A stretch of DNA of 44,319 nt from a bacterium. GTDB taxonomy: Bacteria; Krumholzibacteriota; Krumholzibacteriia; LZORAL124-64-63. Below, piece by piece: positions 25,003 to 35,134 of this stretch. Both the position numbers and the translations under genes were made by a program. Numbering within the stretch: position 1 is the stretch's first letter; each line of letters opens with the position of its first letter. Location: the NCBI GenBank assembly GCA_003353795.1, contig PIVY01000016.1, positions 1-44,319 of the forward strand, written 5' to 3'. The notes beneath the pieces are model-generated. The model worked only from the letters and a program-made list of their open reading frames with translations. It was not told where the DNA came from and did not search any database.

Positions 25003-25533
25003 ATGATCCGTATCACTCTCGCCGTCCTCGTCAGCGTGCTGGCCCTGGCACTCACCGGCTGCTCGACCCTCTCGGTCCGTAGCGACTGGGACGAGCAAGT
25101 CGATTTCACGACGTTCCAGAGCTTCCATGTCGTGCCGATCCAGTCGCCGGCCCACGAATTGGTCGAGAAGCGGATCATGGACGCGATCGTGGTCCACCTC
25201 ACCGAGCGCGGCTTCACGGAGAACGCCGTCAGCCCGGACATGATCATCGCCGTCCATCTCAACGTGGACGACAAGGTCAGCGTGCAGACCTACAACTATG
25301 GCTACCCCTACGGCGGTTACGGCTACGGCGCCTACCCGTACTGGCACGGCGGAACCGACGTCTCGGTGTCGCAGTACCAGGAAGGCACCCTGGTCATCGA
25401 CCTCGTCGACGCCAACAAGAACGAGGTCGCCTGGCGCGGCTGGGGAACCAAGGTGCTCGACGACTCGTCCGGCAACGCCTACGAGGTCCAGAAGACCATC
25501 GACAAGATCCTCAACCAGTATCCGCCGAAGTAG
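25003..25533 (+). CDS. DUF4136 lipoprotein
   Basis: A 176-residue predicted lipoprotein with AAGGAGAG ahead of the ATG and a lipobox LTGC (Cys about 20). The mature part has the DUF4136 pattern: SVRSDWDEQVDFTTFQSFHVV near the start, IxxALxxxLxxRGF-type helix (IMDAIVVHLTERGF), a Gly/Tyr-rich insertion (YGYPYGGYGYGAYPYW), then GTLVIDLVDANKNEVAWRGWG. The family is widespread in Gram-negative bacteria and has no known function. It is convergent with the TPR gene, with only 8 bases between them. Confidence 0.85.
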   Translation: MIRITLAVLVSVLALALTGCSTLSVRSDWDEQVDFTTFQSFHVVPIQSPAHELVEKRIMDAIVVHLTERGFTENAVSPDMIIAVHLNVDDKVSVQTYNYGYPYGGYGYGAYPYWHGGTDVSVSQYQEGTLVIDLVDANKNEVAWRGWGTKVLDDSSGNAYEVQKTIDKILNQYPPK

Positions 25534-25541
25534 GCAGCGGA

Positions 25542-26075
25542 TCACACCTGGCGAAATCGGGAAAACAGCGCGCGCAATCTGCCGCCGATAACATTGAGCG
25601 GATGGTCGCGCCGAAGTCCGGGAAAGACCGCCTGTCGCCGTGGCTCCGCACGCCGGATCTGTCGTCGGATATCGCGTTCTTCGCTGGCCAGTTGACGGGC
25701 CCGAGCGAACATGCGAAAGGCTTCGCGACGTCGCGATCCCAGCAGGAATATCTGGCCCAGAGCGAAATAGACAATGGGATCATCGGGGTTCGCGGACATG
25801 ATCTCCCGAACCGCCCGCTCGGCTTCACTCGTTTTCGCCCCGCAGGCGACCCGGCAGACTTCGAGATATGCCCGACAGTGATGGTCGTCCGGATTTCGCG
25901 ACAGGCCCTGCCGCAAGTAGTGCTCGGCCTGCGCGAAGTTGCCCTGCTCGATTTCCTCCGCCGCCAACCCAACGATCTCCCCATTCAGGGATCCCGCGAA
26001 GTCTTTGACGTCGATGGTCGAATTGGTAAACGAACTCTTTGAGCGATCTTGACGAGTCCGTGTGGAGGTGGGCAA
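25542..26075 (-). CDS. TPR-repeat protein, TTG start
   Basis: A 177-residue protein with tetratricopeptide-like helix pairs (IVGLAAEEIEQGNFAQAEHYLRQGL, a central SEAERAVREIMSANPDDP, VYFALGQIFLLGSRREAFRMF-like). I choose a TTG start because AAAGGGAGG, the best ribosome binding site of the region, lies 5-6 bases before it. An ATG 14 codons upstream (26117) has none. No signal peptide is seen. The C-terminal 45 residues are very arginine-rich (RRQIRRAEPRR, GLRRDHP, GGRLRALFSRFRQV). It probably serves as a protein-binding scaffold. Partners unknown. Confidence 0.6.
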   Translation of the reverse strand: MPTSTRTRQDRSKSSFTNSTIDVKDFAGSLNGEIVGLAAEEIEQGNFAQAEHYLRQGLSRNPDDHHCRAYLEVCRVACGAKTSEAERAVREIMSANPDDPIVYFALGQIFLLGSRRREAFRMFARARQLASEERDIRRQIRRAEPRRQAVFPGLRRDHPLNVIGGRLRALFSRFRQV

Positions 26076-26158
26076 GACGGCCTCCCTTTGCGGTAGTTCG
26101 GCGGACCGTGCCGCCATGTGGGTATATCGGATAATTTTCGCCAGACTTGAAAGAAAAA

Positions 26159-26192
26159 CGCCCCCCGGCACGACGATCGTTGCCGGGGGGCG
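26159..26192 (-). terminator. Rho-independent terminator of the VWA lipoprotein gene
   Basis: Arms CGCCCCCCGGCA and TGCCGGGGGGCG are perfect, loop about 10 bases. Five A residues to the left (26154-26158) form the U-tract for minus-strand transcripts. It lies 20 bases after the stop of the VWA-domain gene. Confidence 0.85.
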
Positions 26193-26211
26193 CTTCGCTT
26201 TCAGTCGCCTG

Positions 26212-27924
26212 CTAGTTGCAGTCCGGCTCGACCACGTATCCGGCTCCGGTATCTTCCACCGCATGATCGTTCGAGCGGTCATGGGGCACGATCACCTGGG
26301 CTTCCACGTCTGTCGGCTCGCCGGCGTCGTCGACGATGCGGTACACGATCGTATACACCCGACCGTTACCGCCGCCGGCCCGCTCGGCGCGCAGGCTGAC
26401 CGTGTTGGGACAGTCGACGACGATGTCGTCCATGGTGTTGCCGTCGCCGTTGCCGTTCTCGGGCTCGTCACTGCGCACCTCGACCACCGTCACCCCGGAC
26501 AGGTCGATGGGCTGCCCACAGGCATCCTCCGCCGTGGTGATCATCATCTCCACCGAGATCTCGTGGTAGTGGTGGTTCGGCGGCCACAGCATCAGCGGAT
26601 CCTCGCGGACCTCGATCACCGGCGGTCGCTGGTCGTCCACGTGGATCATGGTTTCGCAATGGGAGGTGTCGATGCCGTCGGTCACCATCAGATCCACCAT
26701 GAGCGAGTCCACGCACAGACAGGCGCCGGTGAGCTCGAGCGTCGGCATGACCGCGGTCGGATCGTCGAACACGGCATCGTCGCAATCCACGGTCCAGTGG
26801 AAGCTCAGAGTATCACCATCGGCATCGCCGCTGAGGCTGCCGTCGAGTGTGACCACGACGGTATCCGCAACCACGACCACGGTGTAGGGCCCTCCGGGAT
26901 CGCATGTGGGCGCGGTGTTGCCCCAGTTCACGACGACCGTGTCGTTGAGGGCGAAACCGGTGCCCGGGTGGGCGCCCTCGGCCACGATCGTGTCGATGCC
27001 GGGGCCGCCGTCACCGGTGTAAGCGAACATCGCGACACCGTCGGTGTCGGTGACCGCGGTGGCCATGTCGCCCGCGTTGGGGCCATCGATCACGGTGAAG
27101 GCCACGTCCACGCCGACCAGTGGGTAGGCCTCGGCGTCCGCGCCGCGGAACATGGTGGCGGTGACCTCGTGGTCCTCGCCGCGTACGCGCTCGGCGGTCT
27201 CGGGCTCGAGGACGAGTTCGGCCTGCAGCATGTAGGTCAGCGCGTCGGCCGCAGCGCCGGTGAAGTCGTCGCCGCCCAGACCGAAGAATCCATCCGTCGC
27301 GTCGGCGCAGGCCATGAACGCGGCGGCGGCCGACTCGTCCGAGCCGAGCGCCACGGCCGACACCATCACGCCGGCGTCGCCGAGGGCGGCGCAGGACGCC
27401 TCGGTGGCCGCCGGGTCGGATGCGGCCCCGCTGCCGAGCACGAGGACATGACGATCGAGCACCGTGCCGGGGTCGAGCAACGGTAAAGCCTGATCCAGGG
27501 CGGCGGCGAGGTCGGCCACGGATCCGGTGACCAGGCGGTCGTCTTCCAGTCCGCGCAGCGCCGGTAGGATGGCCTCCTCGAGGTTGGTCGGGGTCACCGC
27601 GACCATCGTGCCCAGAACGGCCGCCGACGTATCTCCGTACACCATGGCGGCGACGGAGACCGATCCGTCCTGCGGGATGAGCATCGGATCGGCCAAATTG
27701 GTCTCCAACGCGGTGATCATGGCCAACAGGTCTTCCTGAGACACGTCGTCGGAGACGTCCAGGCACAGCACGATCTCGCTGGGGCCGACGAACTTGTAGG
27801 CGACGAGCGGCTGCTCACCGTTGGTGGGTGGCACTGTCGGCGAATACCCGTCGTCGCCGGCGCAACCCGCCATGACGATGGCGAGCAAGGTCACCAGATA
27901 AAGAGTTCCCATGACGCGCTGCAT
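26212..27924 (-). CDS. VWA-domain lipoprotein with Ig/PKD-type repeats
   Basis: A 570-residue predicted lipoprotein (lipobox VMAGC, Cys about 21). Residues 45-235 look like a von Willebrand A domain with a D-x-S-like site (LCLDVSDDVS, degenerate MIDAS), GSVSVAAMVYGD and DRHVLVLGSGA. It is followed by an Ig-like Big-type segment (DGPNAGDMATAVTDTDGVAMFAYTG cut across two strands), a PKD-like domain (CDPGGPYTVVV, DGSLSGDADGDTLSFHWTVDC) and an HYR-like C-terminal domain with LWPPNHHYHEISV. It should face the periplasm or surface and bind partners or metal. GGGAG precedes the ATG. A strong terminator follows. Function unknown. Confidence 0.75.
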   Translation of the reverse strand: MQRVMGTLYLVTLLAIVMAGCAGDDGYSPTVPPTNGEQPLVAYKFVGPSEIVLCLDVSDDVSQEDLLAMITALETNLADPMLIPQDGSVSVAAMVYGDTSAAVLGTMVAVTPTNLEEAILPALRGLEDDRLVTGSVADLAAALDQALPLLDPGTVLDRHVLVLGSGAASDPAATEASCAALGDAGVMVSAVALGSDESAAAAFMACADATDGFFGLGGDDFTGAAADALTYMLQAELVLEPETAERVRGEDHEVTATMFRGADAEAYPLVGVDVAFTVIDGPNAGDMATAVTDTDGVAMFAYTGDGGPGIDTIVAEGAHPGTGFALNDTVVVNWGNTAPTCDPGGPYTVVVVADTVVVTLDGSLSGDADGDTLSFHWTVDCDDAVFDDPTAVMPTLELTGACLCVDSLMVDLMVTDGIDTSHCETMIHVDDQRPPVIEVREDPLMLWPPNHHYHEISVEMMITTAEDACGQPIDLSGVTVVEVRSDEPENGNGDGNTMDDIVVDCPNTVSLRAERAGGGNGRVYTIVYRIVDDAGEPTDVEAQVIVPHDRSNDHAVEDTGAGYVVEPDCN

Positions 27925-28018
27925 CTTGATGCTCCCAGGTTGACTGACGACTCGGCGGCTGGACCGTCGCAGATCCGCGGGTCCCTGAAACGAGGATTAC
28001 GGTGATGAACACGAAAAC

Positions 28019-28048
28019 ATTACACAGATAGTCTGATTTATTCAACAA
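28019..28048 (-). promoter_or_regulatory. Candidate sigma70-type promoter
   Basis: On the minus strand TTGTTG and TGTAAT are separated by 18 bases in an AT-rich stretch about 95 bases upstream of the VWA lipoprotein gene. This is close to a sigma70-like promoter but was found by eye in only one place. Confidence 0.35.
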
Positions 28049-28104
28049 CAATCCGCTGCGGTAGGACGAACGGAGACCCTCCTCGAGTCCCGCCATGACG
28101 GCAA

Positions 28105-28130
28105 CGACCCGACCGTCCCCGGCCGGGTCG
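28105..28130 (-). terminator. Weak hairpin after the selenoprotein gene
   Basis: CGACCCG...CGGGTCG (7-base arms, 12-base loop) about 26 bases beyond the stop of the Omp28-like gene. No U-tract follows, so terminator function is uncertain. Confidence 0.35.
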
Positions 28131-28156
28131 CCACCAGCGGTCCCGATGCGAATCCG

Positions 28157-30160
28157 CTACCGCACGAGCATCAATTTCAGCGCGCCGTCCGAATCCTGCG
28201 TCAGGATCCGGCAGAAGTACGTGCCCGACGGCACGGCCTGGCCCGCGTCGTCGCGTCCGTTCCAGCTGGCCGAGTGCTGGCCCGGCTGGCGCATGCCCTC
28301 GTCCAGCGTGCGCACCAGCCGACCCCGCACGTCGAACACGCCGAGCGTGATCTCCGCCCGGTTCGCCACGGCATAGTTAACGGTCGTCAGGGGATTGAAT
28401 GGGTTGGGTGCATTGCCGAGCAATCTGGTGGCCGGGGGCGTCTCGTCGCCCGGGACGTCGAGCGGGTCGGGGACCAGCCAGTTCACGATGCCCTGCATGA
28501 GGGCGGCGCGGTCGGCCGCGTTGTCGATGGCCTCGAAGCCGAAGGCCAGGTAGACGACACGGAAGGTTCCGGTGTCGGCCTTGATCGCACCGTTGCGGGC
28601 GGCATCGTAGGTGAGGATCACCGACGCGTCGGCGCCCCGCGGGTCGATGTCGCTGGGGTACTCCTGGTTATTGGCGCCGTCGCCGCCCGAGATGTTCAGG
28701 CTCAGGCCATTGCTGATGGGATCACCCGCCACGCCCTGGAGCTGCAACATGTTGGTGTCGTCGGCGACGTAGGTGGCGTGCAGGTAGTTCTGGTACCACG
28801 CGAGAGCGGCGCCCCCCTGGTCCGCCATCTCCCAGCCGATGTCCTGGCCGGTGATGAAGAGAGTGCCGCCGCCGTCGAGATAGGCCGACAGGGCCGCGCG
28901 ATCGTCGGCGTCGACGGTGGGGAAAGCCCAGCCGCACGACCACACCACGGCGTCGAAGTTGTCGAGGACGGCCGCGGTGACAGCCGTGGAGTTGCGATCC
29001 CAGGTTGCGAAGCTCCGGCCGGTTCCGGCCAGGGCGGGCGCGAAGTAAAGGCTCTCGTAGTCGTAGGCGCCGTCGTCATCGACGAGGAGGATCTCGGTGC
29101 CGGTCGTGATGACCTTGTAGGTGATGGAGCGGTCGCCGGACGCACCGCCGCGAGAATGGAAATTAAGGGTGACCTCGCCCTCGCCGGGGCCGGCGGCGTC
29201 GATGACCACGTTGAACGAGCCGTGGTCGCCGGCGCCGAGGAGCAAATTCAGCGCGGTGAAATGGCTCGTCTCGTGGATGAAGTAGCTGTTCCAGCCGGCG
29301 GGCAGGCTCGACGTGTCGAGGGTCACGTCGTACATGTCTTCCAGGTTGCCGGCGTTGAACAGCGCCGCCTCCTCGAAAGTCACGACGCCGCTGTCGATGA
29401 CCGTGCGATCGCCGAGAGCGAAGTAACGCATGCAGTAGTCGGGTGTCGGACGGGAGTTGCAGGTCTGCAGGACGGCCTTGTCGCCGTCGCGCTGTACGAA
29501 GGCGATGAGGCGCATGTTGGCCGGATTCCAGGTGCCGTCGATGCTGAACGACAGGGGCACGACCTGCGTCTGACCGGCCTCGCTGATGGTCAGCGACACG
29601 TCGGGCAGCAAGTCCCGCAGGATGTTTTCGTAGACGGTGCCGCCGTAGGTGAGGTGATCCTCGACCACGGCCACGCGCAGATAGGTGGCGGCGATGTCGG
29701 CGAGGTCGTCGGTGAGTTCCAGATTCACGGTGCACGAGGACCCGAGGTTGTCCAGAACCACGTCGGTGAGCGACATCTTCAGCGGTGTGGCGTCGTCCAG
29801 CAGCTTCTGCACCACCGGATCGTAGACGCTGCCGTTGATGGCGTCGGTGCCGGCACCCACGATCATGTCACCGCCGTTGAAGAGCAAGTGGGGCAGGCCG
29901 TTGTTCCCATAGTACGTGATCCGGGCGTCCGAATCGGGAGCGCCGAGACCACCACTGGTGGCCATGTATTCGATGGAGTCGAACTCGATGACGTCGTAGC
30001 GGTCGTGCATGACCTGCAGACCGGCGCGTGCGCGCGGGCAGTAGCCTCACCATGTGGCCGAGCCCATTTCCACGACGATATTCCGGGGCACCAGAGCCAT
30101 GGCCGGGATGGCCGTGACCGCGAGGAGGACGAACGCGAGCAGCAGGCGGGTGGCTTTCAT
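28157..30160 (-). CDS. Predicted exported selenoprotein, Omp28-like, Sec-Gly-Tyr-Cys
   Basis: Read through an in-frame TGA at 30049-30047, this 667-residue protein begins at an ATG with AAGGA upstream and has a signal peptide (MKATRLLLAFVLLAVTAIPA, to about residue 22). Next comes VVEMGSATW-U38-GYCPRARAG: a thioredoxin-fold redox site of the Omp28-like family, in which U38 stands where C-x-x-C proteins have the first Cys; C41 is the second. YYGNNGLPHLLFNGG follows as the family's cis-Pro/loop block. A ThuA/glutamine-amidotransferase-like domain lies at about 355-565 (ILLVDDDGAYDYESLYF, GGGTLFITGQDIGWEM), and a PNPFNP sorting tail at about 597-667. Without recoding, the ORF would begin at 30010 and lose both signal and redox site. 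A stem-loop sits just after the TGA. A point mutation or sequence error at a Cys codon is the alternative. Confidence 0.75.
30000..30023 (-). promoter_or_regulatory. SECIS-like hairpin for UGA recoding
   Basis: On the minus strand CGGTC-TGCA pairs with TGCA-(C)-GACCG: 9 base pairs with one bulged C and a 5-base loop GGTCA. The loop begins 32 bases after the in-frame TGA. Bacterial SECIS elements are small stem-loops inside the coding region just after the UGA, with G near the start of the loop; the spacing and loop fit. This is a visual match, not a computed fold. Confidence 0.6.
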
Positions 30161-30527
30161 GATCGATCCTTCGACGAGTTTGGCGGGCCGGGGGCTCGAA
30201 TGAGATGAAGATGATAACATAGAATCTCTGACGGAGTCGGATAGTCGTCCTCACGGCTCGCGGGTCGGCATGCCGCCAGAGGACTCCAGAGCGCCGTTGG
30301 CGGGACCACGATGTGTAACAAGAACGGCCCCCCCAAGTGCGTTTCATGCGATCCCTCCATCGCATGTGAGTGTGGATTCCATATGGGCAGGAATCCGCGA
30401 ATGCATCTCCCGGGCGCCGCCAAGGAATCCCGGCGATTCAATGCCAGCGCAACTAGATTGACCCAATCGGCCTCACGGGGCACGCCGTCGACAATCCGTC
30501 TCCGGTCGCCGCCGTCAGGGCCAGGGG
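30161..30527. other. Divergent intergenic region
   Basis: A 367-base gap between the selenoprotein gene (-) and the radical SAM gene (+). An AT-richer stretch at about 30205-30240 (ATGATAACATAGAATC) may hold a promoter for the minus-strand gene. A Cys-rich open frame from 30311 runs into the radical SAM gene and is judged non-coding. No RNA gene or strong hairpin seen. Confidence 0.45.
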
Positions 30528-32138
30528 ATGGGAGAGCATGTGCGCAAGCTTCGAGTCGGTGTCATCGATCTGGTCCACAAGGCACCGACGAAAGCGCTCT
30601 ACGCGCGCGTCATGCACGCCAACCTCGCCGCCATCATGCCGCAGGCCGTCGCCGCGTGGTGCCAGGAGCTCGGGCACCAGGTCGAGTTCGTCTGCTACAC
30701 CGGCCTCGAGAACCTGGCGCGCGAGTTGCCGCAGAACTGCGACCTGGTCTTCTTCTGCGGATTCACCGAGGCGGCCCAGCTCGCCTACGCCCTCAGCAAT
30801 CTCCTCCGCTCACAGGGAGCCGTCACGGCCCTGGGCGGTCCGCATGCGCGTTGCTATCCGGAAGACGCGCAGCAGTACTTCGATTACGTCCTGGGTTTCA
30901 CTAGCCGACCGTTGATCCAGGACGTCCTCCAGGATTGCGCCCAGCACCGACCGCTCGGCCTGCACATCTCGGCGCAAGGGCACCCGGCGACCCTCCCCTC
31001 GCTGGAACAACGGTGGCCCTTCGTCGAACACGCCCTCCGCAAGGCGCCGATCTTGAAGCTCGTGCCGATGATCGGCAGCCTCGGTTGCCCCTACACCTGC
31101 CCCTTCTGCATCGACTCGACCGTTCCCTACCAGCCGTTCTCGTTCGAAACCCTCAAGTCGGACCTTCGATTCCTGAGCTCGCGCATGGCGAAGCCGCGGG
31201 TGGGCTGGCACGACCCCAACTTCGGCGTTCGCTTCGACGACTATCTGGACGCCATCGAGGACGCGGTGCCGCCCGGCAGCATCGAGTTCGCCGCCGAGAG
31301 TTCCCTGGCCCTGCTCACAGAACCTCACGTCAAGAGGATGCAGCGCAACGGTTTCAAGGCGCTCCTGCCGGGCGTCGAATCCTGGTACGACATGGGCCAG
31401 AAATCCCGCTGCGGCGGTCGCCAGGCCGAGGATCGCGTGAAGCACGTTTCCGAACAGATCAACATGATCATGCGCCACGTGCCGTACGTGCAGGCCAACT
31501 TCGTGCTCGGTCTCGACAGCGACGAGGGCGCCGAACCGTTCGAGCTGACCAAGAAGTTCATCGACCTGACGCCGGGCGTGTTTCCCGGCTACTCGCTCCT
31601 GACGGCCTTCGGTCGCGCGGCGCCGCTCAACCTGGAGTTGCAGCTGAGCAACCGGGTGATCCCGTTCCCATTCCACTTCCTGGACAACAACCACGCCATG
31701 AACGTCCAGCCGCTCAACTACGAGTGGAGCGAGTTCTACGATCGGGTGATCGACCTTTCCGCCTACACGTTCTCGTGGCGAACCATGGGCCGACGCCTGA
31801 AGGCCAGTCGCGATTCATTGCCGCGCTGGCTGAACCTCGTCCGCGGCGTGTCGTCCGAGGGACGCGGGCGTCTGGCCCAGTTCCGGAACCTACGACGCCG
31901 GCTCGACACCGACCAGGATCTGCGGGCGTTTCTCGAGCGCGAGACCGAACAGACTCCTGGCTACTACACCGAGATCGTGCGGCGGGACCTGGGTGCGCTC
32001 TGGAAGTGGTTGCCCGAGGGCGCGCTGCAGCACGACCCCCAGGCTTACCTGAAGGCTTCGCGGCTGGGCGATCCGTCGGTGGCGACCCGCGTGGTCGACG
32101 CCATGCCTCGTGAGGGGCTGGCTGGCGCGGGGTCCTGA
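30528..32138 (+). CDS. Radical SAM protein with B12-binding-like N-domain
   Basis: A 536-residue enzyme. Residues 1-130 resemble a cobalamin-binding fold of the B12-dependent radical SAM class (RVGVIDLVH, VEFVCYTGLENL, DLVFFCGFTEAAQLAYALS, VTALGGPHARCYPED), though the D-x-H-x-x-G motif of B12 binding is absent. The cluster motif C187-x3-C191-x2-C194 (GCPYTCPFC) binds a 4Fe-4S cluster that cleaves SAM. A GGxxPExxxx-like region (FAAESSLALL) and VQANFVLGLDSD follow. The C-terminal 170 residues are helical and basic. ATG at 30528, or GTG at 30540 with GGGAG just before it. Substrate unknown. Confidence 0.8.
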   Translation: MGEHVRKLRVGVIDLVHKAPTKALYARVMHANLAAIMPQAVAAWCQELGHQVEFVCYTGLENLARELPQNCDLVFFCGFTEAAQLAYALSNLLRSQGAVTALGGPHARCYPEDAQQYFDYVLGFTSRPLIQDVLQDCAQHRPLGLHISAQGHPATLPSLEQRWPFVEHALRKAPILKLVPMIGSLGCPYTCPFCIDSTVPYQPFSFETLKSDLRFLSSRMAKPRVGWHDPNFGVRFDDYLDAIEDAVPPGSIEFAAESSLALLTEPHVKRMQRNGFKALLPGVESWYDMGQKSRCGGRQAEDRVKHVSEQINMIMRHVPYVQANFVLGLDSDEGAEPFELTKKFIDLTPGVFPGYSLLTAFGRAAPLNLELQLSNRVIPFPFHFLDNNHAMNVQPLNYEWSEFYDRVIDLSAYTFSWRTMGRRLKASRDSLPRWLNLVRGVSSEGRGRLAQFRNLRRRLDTDQDLRAFLERETEQTPGYYTEIVRRDLGALWKWLPEGALQHDPQAYLKASRLGDPSVATRVVDAMPREGLAGAGS

Positions 32139-32446
32139 CCCGAGTCGGAATTAGAGACCGTCCCGCGGAGATTCCGCCAGGTCGAGGGGCGGGATTGCGG
32201 CCATTCGGTGTGTCGCCCCGCTTCAGCAGTGTGACCGGGGCGACACGATCGCCACCTTCGGCCGACCATCTCACCATCGCCATCGAACCCCCGAAAATGT
32301 TGAATAGAAATGTCTTACGGGACCTCTCGCCGCGGCCGCCCGGCCTGGCTCGCTCCTTGTAAAGGGTGGAATGACCACGGGAACGATTCGCGACTCTGCT
32401 CTCGCCAAGATGTCCTGCCCGTGGTCGAACCCAAGGAGCCGATACC
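32139..32446. other. Intergenic region with a strong hairpin
   Basis: A 308-base gap after the radical SAM gene. It contains an 11-base perfect inverted repeat at 32210-32246 (GTGTCGCCCCG / CGGGGCGACAC, 15-base loop), possibly a terminator for that gene though no U-tract follows. The rest should carry the promoter of the following lipoprotein gene; AT-rich sequence occurs at about 32294-32312. No gene seen. Confidence 0.5.
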
Positions 32447-33685
32447 ATGAAGCCAGAAAGAATCAGTACGACGATGGTGACGGTCGCCCTGCTCCTGGTC
32501 GCGCTCGGCGGCTGTGCAGACGACGAATCCAATCCGCTCACCCCGACCTCTGCCGACGCCGTTCGTGGGGACAAGGCCACGGTGATCATAGAGGACGGGT
32601 ACACTCGCTACGACGGGGTTACCGGCGGCGACAACCTGTATGCGTTCCTGGTGCCCGACGACTGGAACGGGGAGCTCGTGCTCTATGCACACGGGTTCAT
32701 CGATTCCGAGGAGCCGCTGGCGCTGCCGACCAATGACAACGTCGTGGCCATCCGCGACCGCGTGGTGGACATGGGCTTTGCATGGGCCTACTGCAGCTAC
32801 CGCGAGAACGGCCTGGCCGTCAAGGACGGCGCCTGGGCCACCCGCCAGCTCCAGAACCTCTTCGTCGCCGTGGTGAAGTCCGAGCCGACCTACACCTGGC
32901 TCATGGCTCACAGCCTCGGCGGTTTGATCGGCGTCGAACTCGTCGAGACCCACCCCAACGAGTACGACGGCATCCTGACCATGGGCGGAATGATCGGCGG
33001 CACGCGGGCCCAGCTCGACTACGTGGGACACGTCCGGATCCTCTTCGATTTCTTCTACCCCGGCGTGTTGCCCGGCACCGTGATCGACGTTCCAGAGGGC
33101 CTCGATCTCACCCAGGACGTGATCTACCCCGTCGTCGGTGCGGTGCAGGCCGATCCGACCGGACTGGGCGCCCTCAGCCTGATCCGCGAGACGCCGCTTC
33201 CCTACCGCAGCGCGGAGGAACTGGTGGAATCCCTTGTCACGGCCATCGGTTTCGATTTCCGGGGGATCCACGACGTCCTCGAGCGGACCGAGGACCGCTG
33301 TCCCATCGACAATTTCGACACGGAGTACGCGGCGGCGATTCCCGGCACTCTGCCGCCCGAGGTGCTGGCCATGGTCAACGCGGGCGCCCAGCGTTACAGC
33401 CGGTCGCGTCCCACCGAGAATCTGTTCGACCGCCACTACGAGCCCAGCGGCGAACTCACCGTGCCGATGATTACCCTGCACAACCGCTACGATCCGGTAG
33501 TGCCCGCATTCCACGAGACGCTCTACGCGACCAGGGTCGCCGATGCGGGCAATGCCGCAAACCTGGTCCAGGTCTTCACCGAGCGCTACGGACACACCGA
33601 CTTCTCCGCCGACGAGGCGGCGGCGGCGCTACTGGACTTGCGAGATATGGCGGCGGCTGATCAGAAGATGGCCCTGGCCGACTAG
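32447..33685 (+). CDS. Alpha/beta-hydrolase-fold lipoprotein
   Basis: A 412-residue predicted lipoprotein (lipobox LGGC, Cys about 23, AAGGAG before the ATG). The mature part has an alpha/beta-hydrolase layout: LVLYAHGF with oxyanion-type H-G near residue 84, nucleophile elbow AHSLGG (about 154-159), and a late GHTDF where the His may be the catalytic one (about 385). D in NRYDPVVP (about 346) fits the acid. It is likely an exported esterase, lipase or peptidase. A terminator hairpin follows. Substrate unknown; the DDESNPLTPT linker after the Cys is typical of lipoproteins in this window. Confidence 0.78.
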   Translation: MKPERISTTMVTVALLLVALGGCADDESNPLTPTSADAVRGDKATVIIEDGYTRYDGVTGGDNLYAFLVPDDWNGELVLYAHGFIDSEEPLALPTNDNVVAIRDRVVDMGFAWAYCSYRENGLAVKDGAWATRQLQNLFVAVVKSEPTYTWLMAHSLGGLIGVELVETHPNEYDGILTMGGMIGGTRAQLDYVGHVRILFDFFYPGVLPGTVIDVPEGLDLTQDVIYPVVGAVQADPTGLGALSLIRETPLPYRSAEELVESLVTAIGFDFRGIHDVLERTEDRCPIDNFDTEYAAAIPGTLPPEVLAMVNAGAQRYSRSRPTENLFDRHYEPSGELTVPMITLHNRYDPVVPAFHETLYATRVADAGNAANLVQVFTERYGHTDFSADEAAAALLDLRDMAAADQKMALAD

Positions 33686-33729
33686 GGTCCGGATCCGTGC
33701 GGTAGCACGGTGGCGACCGCAACGGAATG

Positions 33730-33754
33730 GAAGCCGCTCCCCAGGGAGCGGCTT

Positions 33755-33755
<1 letters not shown>
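33730..33755. terminator. Terminator hairpin between convergent genes
   Basis: Perfect 12-base arms (GAAGCCGCTCCC / GGGAGCGGCTTC) with a 2-base loop between the hydrolase lipoprotein (+) and the response regulator (-). It touches the response regulator stop codon. No long U-tract on either side. Confidence 0.7.

Positions 33756-35130
<1,375 letters not shown>

Positions 35131-35134
<4 letters not shown>

Noticed and set aside
30021-30037. GC-rich CCGCGCGCACGCGCCGG hairpin as SECIS
   Set aside because: Shorter arms, tiny or GCAC loop only about 15 bases after the TGA, weaker than the 30000-30023 hairpin.
28274-30208. A 644-codon plus-strand frame
   Set aside because: Antisense shadow of the Omp28-like gene.
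30311-30904. Cys-rich open frame (MCNKNGPPKCVSCDP...)
   Set aside because: It overlaps the radical SAM gene in another frame, has no clear ribosome binding site, and its later part is arginine/serine/proline-rich, typical of non-coding frames.
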